A DNA stretch of 64,000 nt from Sphagnum compactum. Taxonomy: Eukaryota > Bryophyta > Sphagnopsida > Sphagnales. The position numbers were made by a program, and so were the translations under genes. Below are positions 37,818 through 49,584 of this stretch, in pieces. Below the pieces are notes generated by a model. It ran no database searches. It saw only the letters and a program-made list of their open reading frames with translations, and was not told where the DNA came from. The stretch spans positions 25,597,354 to 25,661,353 of the forward strand of contig OZ234494.1 of the NCBI GenBank assembly GCA_965153455.1, written 5' to 3'. How positions within the stretch are numbered: the first letter of the stretch is position 1; the number at the start of each line of letters is the position of its first letter.

Positions 37818-38105
37818 GAGCATGTCCATGCACACCTCCTATTTGCACTTCTATTTGTTTTCACCACATCCAACATACAGTCCTCATTATTCACCTATAT
37901 TCATTCGGTAACATGAAAAAGTGTGCCTGGTATAAAGTGGGAGACAATGTAAATTTCACCAATCCAAAATACTCACTTCCTTTTACTAGCTCTCTTGGAC
38001 AGCACTGTACGAGGCCATGTTTACAGGGACAAACAGAGTTTGATTGCTACGGTCGATCCAAAATATAGTGTACAAGCCATTTTACAGCTGTGGGTGGAGA
38101 CGCTC
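37818..38105 (+). mobile_element. GAGCATGTCC-ended MITE, copy 2
   Basis: A 288-bp element with left end gagcatgtccatgcacac and right end gtgggtggagacgctc, which are imperfect inverted copies. It aligns along its length with 31,531-31,857 and with the half-copy at 1,970-2,120. No target duplication could be recognised. Confidence 0.65.
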
Positions 38106-38109
38106 AAAC

Positions 38110-40010
38110 AGACTCGGTTACCATAGTACCTTAGCAGCTTCAACGCTAATTATATTAGTTTCAAACATGTTGAAGAAAAAAATTGCTTTTTTTTTTCTTT
38201 TTTTTTCCAAAGAACAACATTTGATGGAGGAAAAGTATTGAACCTTCAGGGAACATTTTCATTTGTCGAACTGAAAATGTTCAAAACAAATAAAATAAGT
38301 ATTTGACAGACACGTGTCAAAGTTGCCTGCCAAGGTACTAAGGTACATAAAATAAGATAGTCAGATCTCAAAACCCTTTGGTTCCACAGTCACAACCAAC
38401 AACCAGACAACTCTCATGCACATAGCTCTGTACTCTGTACAATAAAATACCAAATACTAGTATCAAGTGACCTAGAAGAGAGACATATATATTGTACACT
38501 TGTGAAGTTGGAACTTGGAGCCATTGATAGCAGACTATACTAGGCCCACAATAAAATGTCATATGTGAGCTGCTTAAAGTTAGCGTATGAGAGAAAGCTA
38601 TCAGCTTGATTGGGTAAGGGGAGCTGCAGGATGATCATGGAACACACTCAGGAAGGAGGAGTAATAGTTACGGGAGCAATTAGCCTGCAGGACGTAGATG
38701 CTTGCATCACACTCTGCAGAAGTAAAGCAGACACTCTATGTACACTCATTGCCTGAACATGAGTTCCCATTGGCTTATAACATAAATTAAGGGGTCCACG
38801 GACAGAAGGTGGGCATCGTTACCTTTCTCAAACATATCATTGGAGTCTGAGATTTGGTTTTTGCATGCCAAGTTACATAATAGATACCTGACTTTCAACA
38901 GAAAACTTTTATGGGCAGAAATAGCTTCCTGCAGCTGACTCCGAGGTTTTCATGGTTTCCCCCCCCCCCACATCATTTGAGTCTGAAAATTTGTCATTGC
39001 ATGCCATGAGGGAGAACAAAAGACATGGCCAGACTGGTCAATCTTAGACTCCAGTAGCAAGTGCAACTACCCATTGAGGTTTTCGTTGTTTTTGTTGTTG
39101 TGGTGGTGGTGTTCATGGAGAGAGTGTTATTGTCGGTGGATGACTGATTACCATCTGCTTTATGCTAGCCTCTGTGATCAGCTTCTTGCTATCCAGTCAT
39201 ATAGACCCCAACACTTGACCTGCTTTCAGCATTCTTATGGCCATTTTGTGTATGATTCAGCTGTGCCTAGAACATGTAATTTGTTGCTCCTGTTTAATGC
39301 TTGCCTAAATTGGATGAAGTGTGGTTTGGTGTGCATGTATTATGCACTATTCATTCTTAATGCTAACTCCTTGATAAGTCAATGCCACAATTTGATGATC
39401 AAAGTGTGGATTCACATATGCAGCTACCTGCCATCAAGGCTTATATGGAATCCAATGTGGTAGCCAGTGGCAAGTCTAAGTTAGTGATTTTGCTAGTTAC
39501 AATTGAACCTTCACAAAATATAGATTTCACTCATCATAGACCAATGTTATAGATAATTGCATCAAAGGACTTCACAATTCAATGCTACAAAGCATTGTGC
39601 ACCTCGCAAGCCCACTTCCTCACAACCCCCCTCTCCCCCCACAATTTGTAGTATTGTTGTAGATGAAGCACAAGAGCTTTATCACAAGAACAATGAGTGA
39701 TGAACAATGTCACCAGAGTGATGCAAAAGAAGGATGCAAAGGCAACCCGTAGATATTCCCACAATAATTCTTGTTTTCAAATTTTAGATGTAAGCATAAT
39801 TTCAAAAAAATACAATGTAAAGATTTAGGTAGAGACATTGTACAAAAATTGTAACAATGTTTGCTATTTCTTGGAGCAACACAATTAACAATTATGAAAA
39901 AGACTACCAAGATGTTGAACGTCTAGGAAAAGAAAGGGAGTTGTTCATCAATATTTTCTTCTTCAATTCTAAAATCTAAACTATCAATGTAGCTATTAGA
40001 TTGTAATCAA
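38110..40010. other. Stretch of moderate composition, no gene supported
   Basis: A 129-codon plus-strand frame (39,074-39,463) exists, but its composition (W, C, L rich) suggests chance. Related words (gagtctgagatttggtttttgcatgcca and gagtctgaaaatttgtcattgcatgcca type) repeat near 38,845 and 38,978. Confidence 0.45.
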
Positions 40011-40015
40011 CAAGT

Positions 40016-40345
40016 CTCCTTCCAATCTCCAACTATCTCTAAGTGTTGCAACACATGTTTTTTAATATGCAAAAAACATTCAAAAGTAATTTGAACATGA
40101 ATCAAGTTTGCAATTATGAAACCATTCAAGGCATTCAACAACTTGCAAGGTCTTACATTTCTTTTCCAACCTCCAACTCCATATGAATGCTACAAGAATT
40201 GTTTTCCAATCTACATAGCAACATTTAAGGTTAATTTGAACATGAATCAAGTTTGCAATTATGAAACCATTCAAGGCATTCAACAGTCTACAAGGTCTTA
40301 CCTTTTTCTTTTCAATCTCCAACTTTGTTTGAATGTTGCAAATGT
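40016..40345. repeat. Tandem repeat, about 145-bp period, 2.3 copies
   Basis: The block aatttgaacatgaatcaag plus tttgcaattatgaaaccattcaaggcattcaaca occurs at about 40,090 and 40,235. It is followed each time by caaggtcttac and a ccaatctccaact block, which also occurs just upstream at about 40,018. The open frames on both strands follow the repeat. Confidence 0.85.
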
Positions 40346-40449
40346 TTACATGGATGCCACAACATAAGGACATTGAAATTGGTCTTCTAAGGAAGGAGTT
40401 CAAAGGTAAAAAATTAACAACTACAAGTTCTAAATCCAACATTGAAGTT

Positions 40450-41800
40450 TAGTCAAAGAAACCACATTAAGCCAATTGGGAACATGGAGAAATTATGGTT
40501 TTGATCAAATGGAAAAAAGATGAATACATTGTAACTCTAGTTATAGGGTGGATGCTTGAAACAATTAAGTGGTTGTAAACCACACTAGACAAAAATGGAT
40601 TGTCCAAATGGTAGTTTTTAAGTCATTGTTACATAAAACTTTAAACTTTTCTTACATATTGCAGAAAAAAAACTCATTTATGTGGAGCTAACACATGAAT
40701 TTTTTCAATAATGAAAAAAACATAGCAAAATAATGAATGGTCAATTCTAGATGAACTTTAATAGGAAAGTTGTGTTAATCCACCTAAATTTGAATATGAA
40801 TTTCTATTTCATAATTTGTTTGTACAATGTTTTTGAAACTTTGGGACATAACAATTTGAAAATTAATAACATTTAAGGGCAAAAATCAAATTAAAAAATG
40901 TAGATTATTTGTGAATATCTTGACTAATATTCAAATTTAAAAGTTTAAAATGGAAAAAATCCTTTTTCAAATCAACAATTTTCAAGACCAATCTTTAATT
41001 AAAACATTTAAAAAGGAGTTACAAATGGTGGCCTAAACTTGGATTTGGAAAAAAAATGTTAATTTTAACATCATTAAACCAATTTGAAAATCAAACCAAT
41101 TCCCTCAACCTAAAATTCATTCAAAATATAAAGCAAAAGGATTTTCAAAATAGTCTTTGATCCACCATTTTTGGCCCATCCTTGTGTACTTTTACCCAAC
41201 TTTGAGAGAATTATTATGAAATGGAAGAAAATATTAGTAATAGTAATGATCACAAGTTGTTCTTAGCATTTGTAGAATGTAAAGACAAGTGGGAATCAAT
41301 TGATTATACCTTCAAAAGATTTTTGATTATATGACATGTACTAAACATAATGAAGATTATTGGTCATTAAGTCTTTGAAAGAAATGAACATTCTATTTGC
41401 CTCATAACTTCAATTGTGGAATGTACAACACAAGTAAAGAATTCATGGGAATTCAACCTATTTTCACACCACCTTATGTTAAAGATTTGATGGTTGATGG
41501 AGATGATGTATACGAACCACACAACCACACCCTTGTCAATTTGCATACATTTGAACCATGATTCAAAAATTCAAAAAACAAAGCTTGGTATGATTCAATC
41601 AATAATGAAAGTTGTCCATGTTCATGTTGATTATTACAAATGCTAGAACTCCAGTGACGATTCTAGGTAAACTAGTCTCTTTTGAACCTATCAATGAAAG
41701 AGAACAATATACAACATCATTTAAATTACACAAAATTTTACAAAGTCATGCACAAATTGCATCAATATACCTACTTGCATATTACCACAATTTAATAGAA
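40450..41800. other. AT-rich stretch, no gene seen
   Basis: Only short chance frames are present. It ends at the target site of the solo LTR. Confidence 0.55.
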
Positions 41801-41806
41801 CCCTAC

Positions 41807-42623
41807 TGTCGCAACCCCACTTTGAGCAAAGTGTGAGGATGCAACTCACACTCCCAAAGTTGGGGACTTGGAGTCCTCCGGGACTCCCAAAACTTTAGAG
41901 CTCAATTTCAAGGGTCAAAACACCTCGCATTGAAGTGTTCTTTATATCAATGGAAAGGTCTTGAAGTGTAGATGTCGAAAATGGCCTTGCATGGGCCATT
42001 TTGACATATGCAGCCCAAGTTATGAGCAAAAGAAGGGCCGGGAGTCAAATTGGCAGTTTGACTCCCGACCACTAAAAGTCAGGAATCGACTTGGTCCCGG
42101 TGTGTGCAGGTGGATTGCGACACACCGTTGGAAAGATCTCGAGGAGAATTACAACTTTGGTTCAGACCTCACTCCAATAGGTGGTTTGAGTTGGGAGATA
42201 TGAGTTCCCAAACTCCCGGGAGTCCAAACCGGGACAGTTTCGGGACTCCTCCTTCGGAGTCTCGGGAAAAAGTGCCATTCGGATGTAGCCTCGGCGGAAA
42301 GCTGCAGAGAATACTATATGGGGGAAGGTGGTGGCTTCCTCCGAGTTCGGGCCGTGGTGAGTCAAGTGAGTCCAAGGTTGCCCGTGGCTTGTCTTTACAC
42401 CAAAGTGATCCAGAAAGTGGTCTAACCAACTTGTGGTTGGTTTTGATGCAGATTTGAGTAAGTGAAAAGCTTGTCATTCTTCCTAGTCCATCCCGAAGCT
42501 TCAGCACGACCCTCTACCCCTCTTAGTGCTGAAGGCTGGGAGCGTGCCCCGAGTCCCTCCCTTTTCCGCAACTTGAACAAGTTAGCCCAATTTGGGACTA
42601 ACTAGGGACTTGGGAGCGCGTCA
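41807..42623 (+). mobile_element. Solo LTR 1 with 5-bp target duplication
   Basis: An 817-bp G+C-rich block starts TGTCGCAACCCC and ends GGGAGCGCGTCA, the TG...CA ends of an LTR. It is flanked by a perfect 5-bp direct repeat, cctac (41,802-41,806 and 42,624-42,628). It aligns over its whole length with 54,547-55,366. No internal retrotransposon sequence lies on either side, so this is a solo LTR left by unequal recombination. Shared landmarks include ctatatgggggaaggtggtgg and cacgaccctctacccct. The several open frames inside are not genes. I cannot assign gypsy or copia without the internal part. Confidence 0.95.
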
Positions 42624-42629
42624 CCTACA

Positions 42630-43480
42630 CACACCAACCTTTGGACAAAATCAAAAGACACCCAAGATAGTAAACAAGGGAATTGGAAGAATAATAGTTC
42701 AATTAATTGGAAGTACACAAGTAAAAATAATTTACTCTTTAACTAAAAAAAGATGGCAGAAACTATTGAGAAGAACATTTGAATGTTAGTGCAAACATAG
42801 GGCTACACCAAAACAAAAAGATGAAAAACCAATGAGCACATGATCAATAAACAATTCAGCTACTTCAAAGCAAGAGACAAGATTTTGAATGATGCACAAA
42901 CACTTTGTGTGGTGAACACCATTGTTGGGTTATCAAATGTTTTAAACTTGGCATTTTTCAAGAGGCAAAGGCAATGTAAACAACAATATTCATATGACAC
43001 ACAAGGAGCTATTCAACAACATTCAATTATCAACTACACCTATAGAAGAAGACAACATCAACAATGACATGTAAACAAATGACAAATCCTCACATTTTGA
43101 ATAACAATAATTTTTTAGGTTTTGATGCAATCTAGTTGTGACACATGGTAGATTTGATTCAAACACAAAAATTTTAATGCATGGAAGATAACAATTTAGA
43201 AATTACTTTTATTATTGATGTGCATTCTATTACTAATGTGCAATTGTGTTGAGTAATAACCAAGTTTTGATGCAACATAGTCGTAAGAATGGTACATGTG
43301 ATTCAAAATAGCAAACTTTGATGCACATTGTCAAGGTTTAAGGTTTATAAATTATTTGTATTAGTATTTACCTCTTACAAGATCTTTGACAAGAATGCGA
43401 CATAATTGATTATAAGAATTGTGTCAAGTTGCATCTTGCATTCATTGTGAATTGGCAAGAGGAAGAAAACAAACTTGACA
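42630..43480. other. AT-rich stretch, no gene seen
   Basis: Only chance frames between the solo LTR and the next tandem array. Confidence 0.5.
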
Positions 43481-43509
43481 AAACGAAATCTAACAAGACA
43501 AGGAAGAAA

Positions 43510-43830
43510 GTTGAACAAAACTTGTAAAAAAATTGCAATGGAGTAGGATGCTACACAAGACTAGAACTACAAAACAAGTCAATGTAGATGCACATGAAAG
43601 AGGAGCATTGAGCAAAACTTGCAAAAAAACTACAAGACATTGCATGAGACCAAAGTTACAAAACAAGTCAACACAAATGCACATGAAAAAGGATCATTCA
43701 GAAGAGCGTGCAAAAACCATGAGATGAAATAGGATGTTATGTGAGACTAGAACTACAAAACAAGTTTAAACACAAATGTACATAAAAAAGAATGCAAAGA
43801 GGAGTGTGTGAAAACCATGTGAAAGGGGGT
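43510..43830. repeat. Degenerate tandem array, about 90-98-bp period, three copies
   Basis: The core ctacaaaacaagtcaa...atgcacatgaaa occurs near 43,567, 43,655 and 43,753. It is flanked each time by gcaaaaac/ggat and gagac(t/c)a words. Divergence between units is moderate. Confidence 0.75.
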
Positions 43831-43839
43831 GAAAGGTGG

Positions 43840-45640
43840 GGTTGAAGTTCATTCACCAAGAAGAAAATTTTAAAAATTAAGTGATTTTTAAGGTTTTCAA
43901 TCATGAAAAATGAGAAAAATTAGTAAAATTCTCCATATTTCTATGCTTGGTTTTAAATGTGTAGCCAAAATATAGAAGAATGATTAAAGATATGTACTTT
44001 ATATTTGGTTTATAGCTAGATTTGGCTAAATCAGATGATCACCACTTTTTCTACATCTTCCCAATGGCTGATAGCCACTTTGGCTATAAATAAATCTTAC
44101 ATAAAATTAAATGGTTTACAAAAAAATACCCAACAAGGCTCTCCATTAGCAGGTTTTGTGATATGCTTGGAATGCTTCTTTGTCATGAAAACAAGAATGG
44201 TTACTCTTGATCATGAGTAAGAGTATGTAAGCTCATTTATTTGGAGCAACATAAGCCATAGTAAAAATAGAGGCCATAGTATCTAGTCCATGCTCCTATC
44301 ATGATGAGAAAGGTTTGTTTGTTGAGATAGTCATTAACAAGATCTTTGTTGCAAATTGAGGCTATGTATTAGCAAGGAAAGCACATAGGATTGTGATGTT
44401 ATTGGATGCATTTAAAAAAAAGAAATTCACATTTGTTAAAGACAAATCATGGTAAGTTTGAACGTTATACAATGTTCTTCATATTTCACTTCACTAAATG
44501 TTTCCCATTCTCTACATCTTGCATGCAAGGAAAGTAGGCTACATACCTGGATTTGGATTCAAATGAATGGTTGGAATGTAGGATCAATATCTTGATATGG
44601 ATTAAAATGCACAATTGGAAACGGTATATTCCAATGTTGTCAATGAAAGAACATCATTCTGAAGTTTTTGCTTGCCACATTCAGAGAACAAGGGCCACCA
44701 CCACCCATAAATGTTTTGCATGGATTTCGATGGAGATTCATAGTCAGCAACACCATATATTAGAACATGTGTCAACTTTATGAATTTTAAAAGTGCACAT
44801 TAACAATGCAAGTTAGCAACCCCTCCACACAAACTTGTGACAATTTTTTCATTGATCACCTCCATCTGTGCTGATCAATTTGGTTTTCATTTGAGAAGTG
44901 GCAGGGCCTTCAAGTGGCCTCCTCCCTTTCTCCAAAGCATCTTGAAATTGACCTGTCTTCCTCAATCCTTGAATTACAATCTGTCTCCCCCGCCCACACA
45001 GTTCCCATCTATTTTTCATTACACGACAGATATAATAGACTGTACTCTTGTTTCCTTTTCTTTTTATGTGTTGCATTCCCAGATCTCCCAAATCCAACAA
45101 TGCATAACTCCTCTCCCCCCAAAAAAAACCGATGATTCCATCCAATACTACATAGCTCACTAATTATTTCTCTATCTTTTCCTCCCCATCCTCATCACTC
45201 GTGGAAATTGTGTATTTGCTGACTACTGTGATTCATGATAGATAAAATGACACACATCTATAGCCTTCCCAGATTGCACAGCAGACCCTTAAAACCATGA
45301 CATGCAGGGTGAAACTTCAGAATTGCTGTCATTGAAACACTTGAAAAAAAAATTCCTTCATCACAAGAACATTTATGTGTATTTGTGACAAACAAAAAGG
45401 ATGTGAGCACATTTGAAAAAGAAAGCAGTTGGCAACAAATGGAACAGTTGTTGCATAAAGTCAGTTGAAAAGAGAGGTCAGGTCCCACCTGAGGTGCATG
45501 AATACGAGTGAAGATGCCATTTTTTATGAGATTGTGGACTACCTCTGGCTTATCCCATGCTAGATGTTTTCAAAACCTGCAAGAGTCTCAAACACAGAAT
45601 AAAAATCACTGTTGACATTATTGAAGAGGAAGTGAAGCAG
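43840..45640. other. Intergenic stretch downstream of the glycosyltransferase relic
   Basis: It is AT-rich up to about 44,800, then more balanced. A plus-strand frame at about 45,560-45,710 (KITVDIIEEEVKQQ...) overlaps the last putative glycosyltransferase exon on the other strand and is probably a shadow. Confidence 0.45.
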
Positions 45641-45648
45641 CAGAAAAG

Positions 45649-48600
45649 CTATAGACTGGATGAAGCTCGCATTAGATATATCCTACTAGATAGAAGAGCA
45701 TGAAGCGTGATGCCTTTAGTCCAAGTCAAATTTGGCAGACCCAAAAGCCTCTGAAACTGTTTGTGTAATCTTTGCAATTAGTAGCATTGGGCAAGGAAGA
45801 TATGCAAGAGAATTTCACACCAGTCAAGCAAATGGGTGTTGGATGCTGTGGATGCCATAATGTAAGCCTGCCACTCCACCCCACCAGCCTTCAGGTACAT
45901 CTTAGAAAAACTGTAAGTGTGCTTGGAGTTCAATAGCAGGCAGGCAGGCCATAAGTTAGCAAACCTTTCTTCTTACCCTATTTGCCTAATTCACTCACAT
46001 TCTTTCACTGCTGTTTCCTTCCTGTAATATAGACTTGATCCCAGAGGTTCCTGTGTTGCAGTGCAGTAGTGAATTGACAATGTGGCAGACAAGGGGTTGG
46101 TGTACTACATAGTGGTCAAATTTGTTCATGAAGAATTTGCTGGCATATTTGGATGCATAATGGCACCCACAGTGCACCCTGACAGAGGAAATCAAATCAG
46201 GCAATCTGGTGTAAGGGTAGTGTAATACAACAGCCTCTTCCATTTTCACTGCTCTGAAAACCACCTGCAATCCATGTCAGACAGATGTTGATTTAGGTTA
46301 TGACCCTCCTGGCTTGCAACCAAACAAAGCCAAATATTTCCATGGACAGAAGGCACATCTTTGGAGATCTGTTAAGTCCTGTAGTTTTACCATTGTGCCT
46401 ATTGATCTGCTGCACACATTGATTCTCATCACTCAGTAAATTTGACAAAGCAAATCAAATATGGGCATCTGATATTATCCATTGTTCTACTGATTAAATT
46501 GAAGCATTGATCAGCATCACTGTAATTCAGAGAGATTCAGAGAGATTTTGACATCAATTGTTGCTGTCCATTACTGCCTTGAAACATTTGGCAAAAGTTA
46601 TGTAGTAGTACTTGAAAGGTTTGTTGTTGTCGTTGCTCCATTGTTGAGTACCCAACGGTCAAAGGCCTGGTTGAACCCGAGCAGCAGATCTACCATTGCT
46701 GTAGCTCAGGAAAAACGAGCGATTGCTGCGCACTACATTTCTGTACATTTTCAGTAGGTGATCCCTTGATATATGGCTGATTGATTTTTTGAAGAGTGAT
46801 GCCTAGCATCACAGTTGGAGCAGCATTAGCCAGCAACCAAAACAAACTCCAGTTCAATGTCAAGGCGCGTTCTTTCCATGCCCCATAGCAAAAAATATAT
46901 GATGTATAATATCTGTTTCACCAAGCACCATAAGTGGGGGGGTATGTGGATGTTTGGCTTCTATTCCTCCTACAAGAGATTGCTCAAATGGTACATAATT
47001 TGTAGCTCAAAAGCAGACCTTTGTGAATAGCTCCACAGCATTATCGTGCTCAATTCCGCTTTCCTGTCCAAAGAAAAATATGCATTATGAAAGAATATCA
47101 ACATATTTGCCCATGGCCTCCAAACACATAACAGTTGCCAAGTTTGACACCTTGTCATGAAGCTTTGCATGGCTTGTAGCACAAGATTTCTTTCTTGGGG
47201 GGAGAGGAAGGCAGATTTGTTTTGGGGGTGGGTAGGGGGAAAAGGAAAGGGGAGATCAGTTACATAATTGGGAAAGATGAGACCATCAATGTCGAGATGG
47301 ATGGGTTGTAGGAGTGACGTGAGTATGTGTATCCAACTGCAGGATGCAGAAGCTCATCATCATCTATTGTCATAATCCACTGTATGTCTGCCCTCTATCC
47401 ACCCACCTACCCACCCCTTCCTTCACTCAGCACCTCCTTCCTTAGATTAGACCATTTCAGTGACCTACTACTTTTTGCAGACTTTTGATGTGGAGACTTG
47501 TCCATAAGCAGGAGCATATCATCTTTGTCCATGAACTCAAAGTCTGGTTTCTTCTCCTGATCTAAGCTTAAATCCATCACTTGTGCAAAATGTTCTATCA
47601 AACAGCCACAAAAGCAGGGAAGAGGGTTACATGTGCAAACAGCAAACATGTTGGATGAAAAAGCTAATGTGCACCACCCAAGTTCAGTATAAAAATTAAC
47701 ACAATCAACTTTCCCATTCATTCCAAGTGCAAGCATGAGACCACTAGTACATTGTTGGGAGGTGAACCTGGATGTGCAACTGAGTGCGAGAAGGAGAGGA
47801 TCAGGAGTACAGTGGTGTTTCGCAGCTTCATACCTTTGCAAAAATGAAAGCAGCTTCCATATTCAAAACTGTCTTCACAAACTTTTCATAGCTACTGGGC
47901 TTGTGCAAATATTTGGTCATCCACGCATCCCTCAACAACTGGCTGGTTGTTACCTACAAGCAAGCAAGCTCTTTGATCATCACCATTGTTAGTACACTGA
48001 ATCTCTGATGGATTTTATGAAATTAAAAAATATATACATAACTCACAGTACAGGAAATACAACCCACAAATAAATAAAATTCAGAAACCAAGGGGCAGCT
48101 AAAACCTACCAACCTTGAGGACCCTGCCTGACAAGATCATAGGGGTGATGGGAAAATCATCCCCATCAAGAGGGAAACCAGGTCAGGATAGTAACCTTGA
48201 AGAAAAGATTTTTCTCCAAAATGAGAAACCATAGACAAAGTGAAGCCTGAAACCAAAGTTAGAGTAAATTGAACCTGTCTTTTTGCTTGTCTTTGAGCAT
48301 TTTGCTTTTGGTAAGCAATGTAACTCCCTGCAATTTCCCACAAAACAAGTTTTTTTGCACGAAAGACCTGAGTGGGGATGATGATTCTATTGAGCCATCC
48401 TGGCAAGACCCAAGCCCAACTGATGTTCCATCTTTAGTGCTCACCACTCTACAAAACAAACCCGTGACACATTCTCCTGAAGCAACAGCAGAGTTCACTT
48501 GTTGGCAGATGATTCTAAGGTACAGAGAGAGACAGAGAGGTTGGGTGGGGGGGATCTAAAAAAGACTTGCACGAAAAAACATAACATGAAATGTTCCGAG

Positions 48601-48729
48601 TGTGGCACGGCTAGCAGAGGCAGCCTCCACAAACAAGAAGAAAAAATCCACACCCATGCTCCTGTGGTACGAGACCCAAGGGTCCAAATGCTCAATCGCT
48701 GCTGATGTTGTTGCTGTGATGCAAATCTT
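45649..48729 (-). pseudogene. Plant GT-A glycosyltransferase (GT92 / Glyco_tranf_2_4-like), broken copy
   Basis: By-eye exons on the minus strand: 48,729-48,586 (HLDPWVSYHRSMGV, FFLFVE), 48,327-48,275 (GVTLLTKSKML), 47,942-47,834 (DAWMTKYLHKPSSYEKFV, LNMEAAF), 47,394-47,264 (WIMTIDDDELLHPA, IDGLIFPNY), 47,063-47,019 (ESGIEHDNAVELFTK), 46,802-46,575 (LFKKSI, SYSNGRSAARVQPGL), 46,264-about 46,109 (MEEAVVLHYPYTRLPDL, CGC) and tentatively 45,750-45,649 (TWTKGITLH, RIYLM). Most junctions are GT-AG and keep phase; introns are about 200-440 nt. The motif order matches a conserved plant family that transfers sugars in the endomembrane system, and TIDDDE would be its metal-binding acidic motif. Exon 47,394-47,264 is 131 nt and needs a frame change between TYS and LLQP. 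In the 46.8 kb exon a TGA follows VQPGL where relatives have Arg. The acceptor at 47,395 lacks a pyrimidine tract. The substrate is unknown. Family naming is from memory. Confidence 0.75.
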
Positions 48730-48864
48730 CTTGTCCGTCCAAACAAACAAACAACCACAACAACCAAAAAACACACACACAAACACAAACACAAAATGGT
48801 TTGAAATGAGTACAACCTGAGTGTGTAAGAAGCTCAAACAAAATTCAGAGTAAATTGGACCAAA

Positions 48865-49172
48865 TGACCCATCATCCTTTCTCTTCACTAGGTACTACCC
48901 ATCAGAAAAAGAACATAGATTGGTACCTAGTCTCTCACTGAGATTCTTGGCAAGGTGCATCAGAGAATCCGATGACCCATCATAATTTCTCTTCACTAGC
49001 TAGGTACCCATCAGAAAAAGAACATAAGTACCCAGAATTTGACTGATTCTTGGTAAGATGCAGCAGAGGATCCCATGACCCATCATCCTTTCTTTTCACT
49101 AGGTACCCATTAGAAAAAAGGACATAGATACCCAGTCTCTGACTGAGATTCTTGGCAAGATGCTGCAGCAGC
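48865..49172. repeat. Tandem triplication, about 97-108-bp units
   Basis: Three units start tgacccatcat at 48,865, 48,973 and 49,076. Each contains a cttcactag..ggtac block, cccatcagaaaaagaacata, and gattcttgg(c/t)aag(a/g)tgc. On the minus strand the best unit reads HLAKNLSQRLG and GYLVKRKDDGSWDP. They lie where an N-terminal exon or intron of the glycosyltransferase would fall. Whether the unit was ever coding is unclear. Confidence 0.85.
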
Positions 49173-49291
49173 AATATGCTGGCTAGCTTGCTTGATGGCA
49201 GCAGAAAATTGGGATTGACATAAAAGAAGGGAATCTTCAGAGGAAACAAGAAGAAGAAGATTCTTGAAGTTCTTCCTCCCAGCTCACATAC

Positions 49292-49584
49292 CTTTGGGTC
49301 GTCTGACAATCTTATAGATCACATCGTGGTTTGAACGCAGGAGACAAAGGTGATGGAATGTTGTGTATCTTGAAGAAGCAACTGGCGGTTGTCACATCCT
49401 TATACTAAGTTCACAGAAGACTTGCTGCTTCTTTCGGTTGTTGTTGTTGTTGCGTGATAATCGTTGAAATGGATGATGATGATGTTGCGGCGGCAGTTGA
49501 GAAGGCCAAAATTGCAAGCATGATGAACACCTTGGTAATGCAAGAAGCTCCAGCGGAAACAACAGTACTCTCCATCATCATCAT
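49292..49584 (-). CDS. Possible N-terminal exons of the glycosyltransferase relic
   Basis: A 57-codon minus-strand frame (49,584-49,411) begins with four Met codons and has a hydrophobic stretch KVFIMLAILAFSTAA at residues 18-32 followed by Ser/Gln-rich sequence. That is the layout of a signal anchor expected for a Golgi type II glycosyltransferase. Closer to the body of the gene, about 49,368-49,292 reads YTTFHH...HDVIYKIVRRPK up to a strong donor (AAAG|GTATGTG). I could not join these pieces in phase with each other or with the exon at 48,729, so either an exon is missing or the N-terminus has decayed. Confidence 0.35.

Noticed and set aside
39074-39463. 129-codon plus-strand frame
   Set aside because: Cys/Trp/Leu-rich composition typical of chance frames; no domain.
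40080-40442. 120-codon minus-strand and 83-codon plus-strand frames
   Set aside because: Both follow the 145-bp tandem repeat and repeat themselves accordingly.
42104-42507. Overlapping open frames of 67-117 codons on both strands
   Set aside because: They lie inside solo LTR 1 and reflect its higher G+C content.
43510-43830. CRISPR-like spacing of repeats
   Set aside because: Units are about 90-98 bp, diverged along their length and lack the short conserved repeat plus unique spacer pattern; the context is a plant nuclear genome.
47407-47841. 144-codon open frame on the minus strand
   Set aside because: It runs through an exon end, the following intron and beyond. The family frame ends at the donor after FIFAK and resumes at 47,394 in another phase. 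Its TTG start and intronic body do not support a protein.
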